Positions 1-9,165 of a DNA stretch of 64,000 nucleotides are shown piece after piece. The stretch lies in NCBI RefSeq assembly GCF_048569485.1, contig NC_134357.1, positions 474,046,187 through 474,110,186 of the forward strand. Direction: 5' to 3'. The notes beneath the pieces were generated by a model that searched no databases, was not told the origin of the DNA, and saw only the letters and a program-made list of their open reading frames with translations. The stretch is from Anomaloglossus baeobatrachus. Its lineage: Eukaryota > Chordata > Amphibia > Anura > Aromobatidae. The translations under genes and the position numbers were made by a program. Each line of letters opens with the position of its first letter. Position 1 is the first letter of the stretch.

Positions 1-767
1 CGACATACATAACATATAGGAGGACCAGACTTGCGTAGTCTGGAGAACGTATGACCTAACTCCATAGGAGTGGGAGATGTTTCAGATGCTGAGGAAGATG
101 GTAGTGGACCCTCAACAACTGGAATAGCCCGATGCTTAGGGCGTGAGGAAGAGACCTCGAGTCTACGTTCCTTATGGCGTACATCGATCCTCGTTGCTAC
201 TGTGATCAAGTCCTCCAGAGAAGCAGGGACTTCACGAGTAGCAAGGGCATCCTTGACATAGCCAGCCAACCCTCTCCAGAAGATAGGAATCAACACCTTC
301 TCTGGCCAATCTAGTTCTGCCACTAGAGTTCTAAAAGCAATGGAATAAGAACTAGTGGATAACGAACCCTGAGATAGATCTAACAGTCTCAGGGCCGCAT
401 CATGGGTAACCTGCGGACCCATGAATACCGCCTTAAGAGCATCAAGAAAGTCTTGATGTCTCAGAGTAACCACATCAGAGCGCTCCCATAGGGGAGTCGC
501 CCATTCTAAGGCTTTGTCCTGAAGTAAGGAGATGATAAAGCCTACTCTGGACCTCTCCGTAGAGAAGCGAGAAGAGTTAACCTCTAGGTGTATCTGACAC
601 TGACTAATGAAACCACGACATGATCTGGCATCGCCAGAATATCTGTTTGGTAGAGCAAGTCGAGGATCATGTGCAGATGTCACCATGGTCTGAGGTTTAT
701 CCTCTATACTCTTGAGCCGTGACTCAAGTACTTGTATGTAACGGTGTAACTGCTGATATTCTGCCAT
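1..767 (-). CDS. Gag protein of the Ty3/gypsy element, N-terminal 255 residues
   Basis: Gag forms the particle that packages the element's RNA. The frame starts at the ATG at 767, just inside the LTR, and is open to the window edge. It begins MAEYQQLHRYIQVLESRL, then shows the retrotransposon Gag core (LPNRYSGD, CRGFISQC, ALEWATPLWERSD, FRTLVAELDWPE, FWRGLAGYVKDAL). A serine/proline-rich linker follows. The last residues are ICYVC, the first two cysteines of a CCHC zinc knuckle. This order matches vertebrate gypsy Gag. No break is apparent in the visible part. Confidence 0.85.
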   Translation of the reverse strand, partial: MAEYQQLHRYIQVLESRLKSIEDKPQTMVTSAHDPRLALPNRYSGDARSCRGFISQCQIHLEVNSSRFSTERSRVGFIISLLQDKALEWATPLWERSDVVTLRHQDFLDALKAVFMGPQVTHDAALRLLDLSQGSLSTSSYSIAFRTLVAELDWPEKVLIPIFWRGLAGYVKDALATREVPASLEDLITVATRIDVRHKERRLEVSSSRPKHRAIPVVEGPLPSSSASETSPTPMELGHTFSRLRKSGPPICYVC

Positions 768-1008
768 AACTGCCAGACCCTTGGCTCAGTCCTAATGTTA
801 CGGGGGGCTGTCTGATAATAACCGAAAGGAGTATCAGACAGTCAGGGTCCACCATGCAAAGACTTTGCTGCAGACTATGGCAGAGTGCGATACCTCTATT
901 AACTCACAGAAGGATATAATAAGAAAGTAAAGCAATTCCTCCCTTACTTGGAGGGTGTGTGGAATGATCTCTGTTAATAATCACAGAGACAAAGGCAATG
1001 TGTGCGAA

Positions 1009-1246
1009 ATGGCACCTACCTAGGTCCGCTCTTCTAGTGGTGCAAAAGAGACGAACAGCAGCGTAAGCCGCACAAAGCTCCTACCTGCGTTCGCTCCACT
1101 AGTGTGCGAGGACACGAACCACTAGATATGGCACCTGCCTAGGTCCGCTCTTCTAGTGGTGCAAAAGAGACGAACAGCAGCGTAAGCCGCACAAAGCTCC
1201 TACCTCTGTTCGCTCCCCTAGTGTGCGAGGATACGAACAACTGCCA
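1009..1246. repeat. Tandem duplication of a 119-bp segment inside the LTR
   Basis: Two head-to-tail copies start at 1009 and 1128 (both beginning ATGGCACCT) and differ at only a few positions. This is an internal LTR duplication, so the region may vary in copy number among family members. Confidence 0.85.
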
Positions 1247-1520
1247 GACGCAGTATAAGGAACGTTACCCTAGCGGCAACGTCCACCTACGAGTACAATC
1301 ACAAGGCCCAGCCAGACCATGTGCCTCAGGCACCTGCCTATGTCCGCTCCCCTAAGAGGTAAGGATACGGACAGCAGCCGAAGCTGTAAGGTATAAGAAC
1401 GCTACCCTGCCGGTAGCGCTCACCTAGCATAGACAGAGGAATGCCTAGAGGAACGCGCACAGAGCGTCTACTCATATGCATGAACCAAGAGGACTGAGCA
1501 CCATGCGGCGTGTGTCAGGG

Positions 1521-1652
1521 TCTTATATAGACTCTGTGCCTCATCCAAGATGGAGGACACCAGAGCCAATCCGCTTCCAGAACGACAGGAGTGACGTCAT
1601 GCTGGCCTATCACCGAGCAAGACGTCACAAGCACATGACCAGCGACCAATCG
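1521..1652 (-). promoter_or_regulatory. LTR core promoter: TATA box with upstream CRE and CCAAT-type sites
   Basis: On the minus strand a TATATAA box lies at about 1523-1530. Upstream are a full CRE (TGACGTCA, 1592-1599), a second CRE half or variant at about 1618-1628, and CCAAT boxes at 1566-1570 and about 1645. The solo LTR at 57.2 kb has the same CRE plus CCAAT combination, which supports conserved promoter logic. Function is inferred from motifs only. Confidence 0.55.
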
Positions 1653-1699
1653 GCATAGAAGGTGTCAGAGACATGTGACCTCGTGTCAGCGATGATGTC

Positions 1700-1935
1700 A
1701 CCCGCACATGTGCAATGGCTCCAAGATTGGACTTAGTCTCCGGCGCTCGCACATGTGCAGTAGCAAGAAATCTGGACTTAGTCTCCAGCGCTCGCACATG
1801 TGCAGTAGCAAGAAATCTGGACTTAGTCTCCAGCGCTCGCACATGTGCAGTAGCAAGAAATCTTGACTTAGTCTCCAGCGCTCGCACATGTGCAGTAGCA
1901 AGAAATCTGGACATAGTCTCCAGTGCTCGCAGCAA
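1700..1935. repeat. 45-bp minisatellite in the LTR (about 5 copies)
   Basis: Units such as GCTCGCACATGTGCAGTAGC recur every 45 bp (1741, 1786, 1831, 1876 and partial flanking units). Because 45 is a multiple of three, the array is open in several frames on both strands and gives spurious 15-residue-repeat reading frames. Each unit contains the palindrome CACATGTG. Confidence 0.9.
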
Positions 1936-1943
1936 CCGTAACA

Positions 1944-3041
1944 GTCACCTTGCACATGCTGTTGGAACGAGGTGCTTATTTGGGTTTCTGGAATTGGATG
2001 GAACTGACCCATCTAGGATGCTACCGCTTCTCAGGTTGGCGCGACGGGTTTGGAGACAGGCTAAAAGGGTGGTGCGTTTTTCGGACATTATTGCCGAGAT
2101 GCCCTTATGGCAGAACATATATTTTCCTATGCTATTAGAACACCCGTCCTCCATCCTCTGAAGCTCACATGGCGCTCTTACTCTGAGTAATATCTATGAA
2201 CAAAATGTTCTGTTGTCTTTTGATCAAATTCACTCCCGATTTAAAGTGGCTGGGTGTCACTTCTTTAGATATCTGCAACTTAGATTAGCAATCCAACATA
2301 ATATGCAGAACAGTTCGGGAGCTGCCCTGATATCCTCTTTTCCCTTAATTGGAATTCTGCGGTCCCAGGGCCCTAAAGGACTGATCTCATCTCTGTATAC
2401 CCACTTACTGTCTGTAGGAAATGAGTCCCAGCCACTGACGGTTAGGAGGAGGTGGGAGCTGTTAATCCCGAACATACAGGAGGAGGACTGGGAGGAGATT
2501 CTTGAATCCCCAACTAAGGTATCACCTTCAGTTAATAACAGAATGACCCAACTTTATATCATACATCAAGCGTATTTAACTCCTTCAAGGTTGTTCAAAA
2601 TGCGACACCGGGCGAATCCTGACTGCCCGCGGTGCCATGGGGGGATGCTGATTTCCTTCAAATGATATGGGGCTGCCCGGTGACTACCACCTTTTGGAAG
2701 GAGGTTATCTCGGTCGTATCCTCCCTGGCTCTTTTTGCTATACCACTTGAACCACTTGTTTGCCTGTTTGGGGTTATGGACGAAGGGACATGGTCACACT
2801 ATCATAAAATATTTCTACGGAAATCCCTTTTTAGGGCCCGGAAACTCATAGCCATGCGGTGGATGGGCGGTTCAACTCCTACGGTGCGAGTGTGGATAGA
2901 CCTGGTGAACAAAATGTTCCCATATGAGAGGACGGTATATCAGAACAGAGGGTGTCCGGAGAAATTCAATCGGATGGGAAATATGGAACTCCTTCCTTTT
3001 TACTTTGACTGATTGAGTGTAATATCTCCATATGTCTCCAT
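1944..3041 (+). pseudogene. L1-type LINE ORF2, C-terminal fragment
   Basis: This is the end of an L1 ORF2 reverse transcriptase/endonuclease protein. Recognisable parts are MPLWQN, then RLFKMRHRANPDCPRCH and WGCP. The last two form the C-terminal CxxC...H...C motif typical of L1/Tx1 ORF2. A TGA at 2159-2161 interrupts the frame, and the frame shifts by one base near 2640. The last codons end at 3012 (FYFD). The left end is cut by the gypsy LTR and the 3' UTR is split by the CR1 at 3042-6165. Old, inactive copy. Confidence 0.75.
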
Positions 3042-6000
3042 ATATATCATAGTATCATAGTTTTTAAGGTTGAAGGGAGACTCTAAATCCATCTAGTTCA
3101 ACCCGTAGCCTAACATGTTGATCCAGAGGAAGGCAAAAAAAACCCCAATGTGGCAAACAAGTTCCAATGGGGAAAAAAATTCCTTCCTGACTCCACATCC
3201 GGCAATCAGACTAGTTCCCTGGATCAATACCCTGTCATAAAATCTAATATACATAACTGGTAATATTAAATTTTTCAAGAAAGGCATCCAGGCTCTGCTT
3301 AAATGTTAGTAGTGAATCACTCATTACAACATCATGCGGCAGAGAGTTCCATAGTCTCACTGCTCGTACAGTAAAGAATCCTCGTCTGTGATTATGATTA
3401 AACCTTCTTTCCTCAAGACGTAGCGGATGCCCCCGTGTTCCAGTCGCAGGCCGAGGTGTAAAAAGATCTTTGGAAAGGTCTCTGTACTGTCCCCTCATAT
3501 ATTTATACATTGTGATTAGATCCCCCCTAAGCCTTCGTTTTTCCAAACTAAATAACCCCAAGTTTAATAACCTGTCTTCGTATTGCAGCCCACCCATTCC
3601 TCTAATAATCTTGGTCGCTCTTCTCTGCACCCTCTCCAGTTCAGCTATGTCCTTCTTTTATATCGGTGACCAGAATTGTACACAGTATTCTAAGTGCGGT
3701 CGCACTAGTGACTTGAAGAGAGGTAGAACTATATTTTTTTCATGAACACTTATACCTCTTTTAATACATCCCATTATTTTATTAGCCCTGGCAGCAGCTG
3801 CCTGACACTGCCCACTAAAGTGAAGTTTACCATCCACCCATACACCCAAGTCTTTTTCTGTGTCTGTTTTACCCAGTGTTCTACAATTAAGTACATAATC
3901 ATAAATGTTATTTCCTCTACCCAAGTGCATGACCTTACATTTATCTACATTAAACTTCAATTGCCACTTCTCAGCCCAATCCTCCAATTTACATAAATCT
4001 CCCTGTAATATAAAATTATCCTCCTCTGTATTGATTACCCTGCAGAGTTTAGTATCATCTGCAAATATTGAAATTCTACTCCGCATGCCCCCAACAAGGT
4101 CATTTATAAATATGTTGAAAAGAAGCGGGCCCAATACTGACCCCTGTGGTACCCCACTATGAACTGAGACCCAGTCCGAGTACGTACCATTAATAACCAC
4201 CCTTTGTTTCCTATCACTGAGCCAGTTTTTAACCCAGTTACACATATTTTCCCCTATCCCCATTATTCTCATTTTATGTACCAGCCTTTTGTGTGGCACC
4301 GTATCAAAAGCTTTTGAAAAGTCCATATACACAACATCCACTGCATTTCCCTGGTCCAGGCTTGAACTTACCTCTTCATAGAAGCTGATCAAATTAGTTT
4401 GACAGGATCGATCCCTCATAAACCCATGTTGATACTCTGTCATAAGGTTATTTTTCTTGAGATACTCCAGTATAGCATCTCTCAAGAATCCCTCAAGGAT
4501 TTTACCAACCGTAGAGGTTAAACTTACCGGCCTATAATTTCCCGGCTCAGTTTTTGTCCCCTTTTTGAATATTGGCACCACATTTGCTATGCGCCAGTCC
4601 TGCGGTACCAACCCTGTTATTAAGGAATCTGAGAAGATTAAAAATAATGGTCTATCTATCACAGAACTCAATTCCTGTAGTACTCTGGGGTGTATGCCAT
4701 CCGGGCCCGGAGATTTGTCAACCTTAGTGATTTTGAGGCGGCGGCGTACTTCCTGCTGGGTTAAGCAGGTAATATTCAAGGGTGAATTTATGGTATCACT
4801 GGTCATGTCATCTGCCATGGCATTTTCTTGTATAAAAACCGTAGAAAAAAAGTCATTCAGCAGGTTGGCTTTACCCTCATCCCCTTCCACCATTTCACCA
4901 AGACTATTTTTAAGGGGGCCAACACTATCGCTTTTCAGTTTTTTACTGTTTATGTAGTTAAAGAATATTTTAGGATTATTTTTACTTTCTCTCGCAATGA
5001 GTCTCTCTGTCTCAAACTTAGCTAACTTAATTTGCTTTTTACATATTTTATTTAATTTTCTATAATTATATAATGCCTCATCACTACCTACCCTCTTTAA
5101 TTCTTTTAAGGCTTTCTGTTTTTCTTTTATTGCTTCCCTTACAGCTCTATTTAGCCATAGGGGTTTCCTCCTATTTCTAGCATGTTTGTTCCCATAGGGT
5201 ATATTTTCTGCACAAGCCCTATTCAGGATGCTCATAAAAGTCTCCCATTTGCTTTGTGTACTTTTATTACTTAGTACATCATCCCAGTTTATTGCACTAA
5301 GATCATCTCTCAACCGTTTAAAATTTGCTTTCCTGAAGTTTAGTGTCCTTGTAGCCCCTCTACTAGACATCTTACTAAAGAATACATGAAAACTTATTAT
5401 TTTGTGATCACTATTCCCCAAGTAACCCCCAACTTGTATATTTGATATGTGGTCTGGCCTATTGGTTAGTACAAGGTCTAGTAGTGCTCCCCCTCTTGTG
5501 GGGTCCTGTACCATTTGTGAAAGGTAATTATCTTTCATTGTTATCAAAAATCTATTTCCTTTGCTGGAACTGCAAGTTTCTGTTCCCCAATTTATATCAG
5601 GATAGTTAAAGTCCCCCATAATAATTACCTCTCCGAGACTCGCTGCTTTATCAATTTGCTTTATGAGGAGATTCTCTACCTCTTCCATAATATTCGGCGT
5701 CTTATAACACACCCCTATCAGTATTTTATTATTCATTCTCCCCCCCCTTATCTCCACCCATAGGGACTCTACATTCTCAGTACCCTCACATATGTTGTCA
5801 CGCAGGATGGGTTTTAAGGATGATTTTACATATAGACACACACCTCCCCCTCGCTTATTTGTACGGTCATTCCTGAATAGGCTATAACCCTGTAAATTAA
5901 CAGCCCAGTCATAGCTCTCATCCAGCCATGTCTCTGATATCCCCACTATATCATAATTTTCTTCCAACAATATTAATTCTAATTCCTCCACCTTATTTGT

Positions 6001-6165
6001 GAGGCTTCGGGCATTAGTGTACATGCACGTTACGTATGACTCTGTACCTGTATTCCTGCTTACTGTATTAACTGTCCTATCCCTTCCCCCCGTACCACCC
6101 CCAATTTCATTACTTGTGCCCTGGTCACTATCTGCACTACATTCCCCTTCTATAAAGTGAATACC
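3042..6165 (-). mobile_element. CR1 LINE copy a, 5'-truncated
   Basis: The minus-strand CR1 ends at 3042 with imperfect 8-mer tail repeats (TATCATAG) next to a short 3' UTR (3042-3243), then holds most of ORF2. Both flanks carry CTCCATATAT (3032-3041 and 6166-6175), a likely 10-bp target duplication. Sequence on both sides fits one interrupted L1 3' UTR. If that is right, the element stops at 6165 and the ATG at 6171 belongs to the target site. ORF1 and promoter monomers are absent. Confidence 0.8.
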
Positions 6166-6171
6166 CTCCAT
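3244..6171 (-). pseudogene. CR1 ORF2 (AP endonuclease + reverse transcriptase), one in-frame stop
   Basis: ORF2 nicks the target and copies element RNA. About 976 codons read from 6171 to 3244. The endonuclease shows NARSLTNKVEEL, SETWLDES, GVCYKTPN, GDFNYPDINW and NSDHKIISF. The RT shows [55 protein letters not shown] and FADDTKLC. The CR1 C-terminus has HLEYCVQFWSP, VQRRATKIIRG and LEKRRLRGDL. The only interruption seen is a TAA at about 3655-3657 (QFWSPI*KKDI), so this is a young copy. It is less complete than copy b at 42.6-47.2 kb. Confidence 0.9.
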
Positions 6172-6175
6172 ATAT

Positions 6176-6475
6176 CTCTAACACCACTGAATACAACAAC
6201 ACTGATTATGGAGGGGTGCAGATTCAGAACGTTTGGGATGGTGTTATCGGCAGAGCTAGTTAATAGTTGTTTTCTGGTTCTTTGTTTGTAGAATTCATTA
6301 TACACTCAAGTGCAATGTAATCAGCTTCTTCTTTGACCATAAGACACTATAGCGTTATGTCTACTTAATTGGCCTACTTGAGCGGCTCACAGCAAATTTA
6401 TATGTGCATATTTTGTGTCTTTTGCTTTGTAGTTGAGAAATTTCTTCTGTTTAATAAACGAATTTAAAAAAAACC
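6176..6475 (+). other. Probable remainder of the interrupted L1 3' UTR with A-rich tail
   Basis: No coding signal is seen. The stretch ends with an AATAAA signal at about 6453 followed by an A-rich tail (6465-6475), as a LINE 3' end would. Its position right after the CR1, with matching flanks, suggests it continues the L1 fragment that ends at 3041. This is inference. Confidence 0.45.
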
Positions 6476-6611
6476 AAAACATCGTATGCTGAACAAAACT
6501 AAAATAATTTGAACTAACATTAACAGATCTTTAGATATTATCTATAACATTAACTCTTCATATTTATTTACGCACAGATGAAAACACTTCCTTCACAACT
6601 AAAATTAATAT

Positions 6612-6940
6612 ATGGTGGCGACTGCAAACGAAGAGTGTTTTCCATCCAACTCTTTGAGAATTGATAATGATAAATTTATTGAATTTAAGGAAGATCCAGA
6701 TGATAATCGAATAGGAAAAATTGATTGGTGCAAATGCGAAAAATGTGTTACAATGCCAAGAAATATAGAATCAATTTGCTGTAAAGAGGTGGAAAATATA
6801 GCCATATATGTCTAATTTGGCTTGTATTACAGAACATGAATTTTTTATGACTTTCTGTGAGCGAGAGGCAACGATTCACATAGTTCAACGGATAGTGGGT
6901 CTGAATATAGGTCCTTCTCCAACCAATGGACAAAATCGGT
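6612..6940 (+). pseudogene. P2X7 C-terminal (ballast) domain exon, copy A
   Basis: The exon encodes a cysteine-rich module (IDWCKCEKCVTMPRNIESICCKEVENI) matching the zinc-binding first part of the P2X7 intracellular ballast domain. In P2X7 this domain lies behind the second membrane helix; here no channel or membrane part is present. Compared with copy B (7670-7960) it has a 2-base deletion near 6801 that shifts the frame before the CITEH-like segment. It sits in the left unit of a tandem duplication and is probably non-functional. Confidence 0.65.
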
Positions 6941-7229
6941 AAATTTTTTTAAACTCATTCTTTGCTTATAAAATGCCATACGTAACAATACTAGATTTAC
7001 TAAGAAATACATTGTACCGATCAATTTACAAACCTGACAGTAGATTTTATAAAGGTATTTGTGGAGTCTACATGGGCTAGAAAAGAGAAGCGCTGATAGG
7101 GTTTTACCAGATTAAACACACGGTTAGCAAATGGTAAATGCACTCACCGATTGAGGTTGTGAGAGGTCACAACCACCACAGATAACATGAGATAATGGCG
7201 GCGGCTGCGGCCCCACGTGTTTCAGATTT

Positions 7230-7503
7230 CAAAGTGGAGAGGGAGAAGGGGTTAAACCCGCGCAATCCGCCAGTAATACAGAAGGAGATGTTGATAAATC
7301 AAACAATCTTTTATTCCATGGGTCTACGCGTTTCAAGATCTAAGACCTCTTCTTCAGGACAAGTAAATCAACCAATTGAAGAAGAGGTCTTAGACCTTGA
7401 AACGCGTAGACCCATGGAATAAAAGATTGTTTAATTTATCAACATCTCCTTCTGTATTACTGGCGGATTGCGCGGGTTTAACCCCTTCTCCCTCTCCATT
7501 TTG
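7230..7503. repeat. Long inverted repeat (arms ~125 bp) at the 5' end of the hammerhead element
   Basis: The left arm (about 7230-7353) and right arm (about 7377-7503) are near-perfect reverse complements around a ~25-bp spacer. Both arms contain CGCGTAGACCCATGGAATAA in opposite orientation. As RNA it would form a long hairpin. It is best explained as a 5' inverted duplication made at integration, as in the Penelope element at 56703-56746. Confidence 0.9.
7321..7360 (-). ncRNA. Hammerhead ribozyme-like motif, type I, tiny helix III
   Basis: The minus strand gives core CTGAAGA (7357-7351), a helix II segment, GAAA (7334-7331), a very short helix III (AC-GC-GT) and GTA before the predicted cleavage point. 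Helix I is GTC (7360-7358) pairing with GAC. Position 7 of the CUGANGA core may be any base, so the core is intact. Helix I is only 3 bp here and helix II is imperfect, so activity is uncertain. Confidence 0.6.
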
Positions 7504-7669
7504 AAGTCTGGAGTCTACATTGGGCAGTCAGGGCCAAAGATGCAACATTATGTAATGCAGCACTAGTGCTGCATAAGGTGCTACTCTAGTTTTATAAAAC
7601 TGCAATCTGGTGAGATTATGACTGAAAATAATGAATTACTACTGATGAATTGGACAAGCATCCAACCCT

Positions 7670-7960
7670 TTGAGAATTGATAATGATAAATTTATTGAAT
7701 TCAAGGATGATCCAGATGATAATCAAATAGGAAAAATTGATTGGTGCAAATGTGGAAAATGTGTTACAATGCCAAGAAATATAGAACCAATTTGCTGTAA
7801 AGAGGTGGAAAATATAGAGCCATATAGGTCTAATTTGGCTTGTATTACAGAGCATGAATTTTTTATGACTTTCTGTGAGCGAGAGGAAACTGTTCACATA
7901 GTTCAACGGATAGTGGGTATGAATATAGGTCCTCCTCCAACCAATGGACAAAATCAATAA
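7670..7960 (+). CDS. P2X7 C-terminal-domain exon, copy B (open)
   Basis: The frame is open over the whole module: IDNDKFIEFK..., IDWCKCGKCVTMPRNIEPIC, CKEVENIEPYRSNLACITEH, then EFFMTFCEREETVHIVQRI. The cysteine spacing (WCxCxxC...CC...CITEH) matches the P2X7 ballast domain, where these cysteines bind zinc. A splice donor is likely at GTATGA after RIVG (about 7917), so the exon may end there rather than at the TAA at 7958. The next exon would be 8474-8657. No start codon with context was identified. Confidence 0.6.
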   Translation: MRIDNDKFIEFKDDPDDNQIGKIDWCKCGKCVTMPRNIEPICCKEVENIEPYRSNLACITEHEFFMTFCEREETVHIVQRIVGMNIGPPPTNGQNQ

Positions 7961-8473
7961 ATTTTTTTAAACTCTTTCCCTTGCTCATAAAATGCCATAC
8001 CTAAGATTTACTAAGAAATACATTGTACCGATCAGTTTAGAAACCTGACAGTAGATCTTATAAAGGTATTTGTGGAGTCTACATGGGGCAGTCAAGGCCA
8101 AAGATGCAACATTATATAATGCAGCACTGGTGCTGCATAAGGTGCTACTCTAGTTTTATAAAACTGCAATCTGGTGAGATTATGACTGAAAATAATGAAT
8201 TACTATTGATGAATTGGACAAGCATGCAAGAGAAGACCCCATGCAACCTACTCCATAGCTTAGCCATTTGTACAAAATCATCAAAACATTCGGATTAACA
8301 AATTTTTAATGAAATGATACTTTCAAAAATTTAAAAAATATTTCTCAAACTTATACAAACGTTTAATGTCATACGAGACTGCGTTAATCGTAACCTGCTT
8401 TTTGTGCATGTTTTCTCGCAGCTTACACATTAAATTAGCAAAGTAAATTGATATTTGAATGTTTTTGTTACAG

Positions 8474-8657
8474 TAAAGCACGGAAGACAGCTTATAGAAG
8501 CTTCACAGCTTGGATACATGACTAGCTAGGCATTGGCAACAGACGTCCAATACCATGCTGTGTAGTTAAAAAAGTCCGTGAAGCATTTCCAGATGATGAT
8601 GATTACATGGGATTCAAGGCGACAAATGACAACCTCACTGAATTCATGTCATTAGAG
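8474..8657 (+). pseudogene. P2X7 C-terminal-domain second exon, with one stop
   Basis: After the acceptor TTACAG, the frame reads KARKTAYRSFTAWIHD, stop, LGIGNRRPIPCCVVKKVREA, then FPDDDDYMGFKATNDN. This is the second half of the ballast domain (YRxFxxWxxxxLGxGNRxxIPxCVVxxIRxxFP). The TAG at about 8519-8521 replaces the residue before LG. Together with 7670-7960 it rebuilds the domain order, so one gene or transposon-borne gene once spanned this region. Confidence 0.65.
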
Positions 8658-9163
8658 TGAAATATTTTCCATTTATTTTCTAATACTTAATAGTTTCATA
8701 AAATCTAAATTCTGTTTATTTTAATTGATAGATTGCTTTCATTTTTGCGGTTCAGAAATGCATACGTTTAATAAAAAAGTCATATACGATTAGCTTACAG
8801 TTAGGTCGTGCACATGTTACGGATGTAAATTTACTGAGCATATAACAGTATTGAACATTCGTAAAAAAATATTTAAAAAAAGCTACTGCTGATTTGAGTT
8901 GCTTTTAGTTTGTACATTTTTGGACACAAAAGTTTAAAAAAAAGTTTTTGCGTGCCTTAATTTAAAGTGTTTACAATAAATATGTTTTAAAGCATCAAAA
9001 ATCATCATTATTTCATTAAACTCCATTGTGCCTGAAAATCAATATACAATATATATAGATATTTTAAATGAAATTTCTAGGCAATCTGTCAACATGGTTT
9101 CCCCATATAAATTATGTTCACGCCCTATCAACCCTCTAGGTTAATGGATAATATAATGCAGTA
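8658..9163. other. AT-rich stretch, no feature recognised
   Basis: No coding frame, repeat end or RNA gene is seen between the P2X7-domain relic and the Tc1 element. Confidence 0.6.
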
Positions 9164-9165
9164 TA

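Larger units (their letters stand above)
1..1943 (-). mobile_element. Ty3/gypsy LTR retrotransposon, 5' part (LTR, leader, gag); continues past the left edge
   Basis: Read on the minus strand, the order is 5' LTR (1943-796), a short leader (795-768), then gag (767-1). The LTR ends are TGTTACG...CGTAACA. The right flank (1944 onward) is L1 coding sequence, so the element inserted into an old L1 copy. Another LTR of the same family but a different subfamily stands alone at 57169-58260. Polymerase and the 3' LTR lie outside the window, so completeness and insertion age from LTR divergence cannot be judged. Confidence 0.88.
796..1943 (-). repeat. 5' LTR of the Ty3/gypsy element (1148 bp)
   Basis: The LTR is bounded by TGTTACG at 796 and CGTAACA at 1937-1943. 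Its 3' part (minus strand) matches the corresponding part of the solo LTR at 57169-58260, with clear divergence. It is unusually rich in internal tandem repeats: a 119-bp duplication and a 45-bp array. Confidence 0.85.
7077..7508 (-). mobile_element. Short non-autonomous hammerhead-ribozyme retroelement, copy 1 (432 bp)
   Basis: Flanked by TGGAGTCTACAT (7062-7073 and 7509-7520). The paralogous unit B has only one copy of this site, so the insertion is directly supported. Read on the minus strand, it starts with an inverted copy of its own 5' region, then a hammerhead motif, ATAAAAG, a body with hairpin GGTTGTGA/TCACAACC (7155-7174), and ends AGCGCTTCTCTTTTCTAG. The body and 3' end match the insertion at 38603-38994. 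There is no protein and no tRNA-like promoter box was seen. Probably mobilised in trans by Penelope-type machinery. Confidence 0.75.
6643..8225. repeat. Tandem duplication of a ~567-bp segment holding the P2X7-domain exon
   Basis: Unit A (6643-7658) and unit B (7659-8225) align throughout and share the order exon, intron, TTTGTGGAGTCTACAT, GCAGCACT...GTGCTGC and CTGATGAATTGGACAAGCAT. The junction has a few bases of microhomology (CAT). Unit A is longer only because it carries the inserted element at 7077-7508. Unit B preserves the empty site at about 8068-8083. Confidence 0.88.

Noticed and set aside
1597-2012. Open frames on both strands encoding 15-residue repeats
   Set aside because: They are a by-product of the 45-bp tandem repeat in the LTR; no start context or conserved domain.
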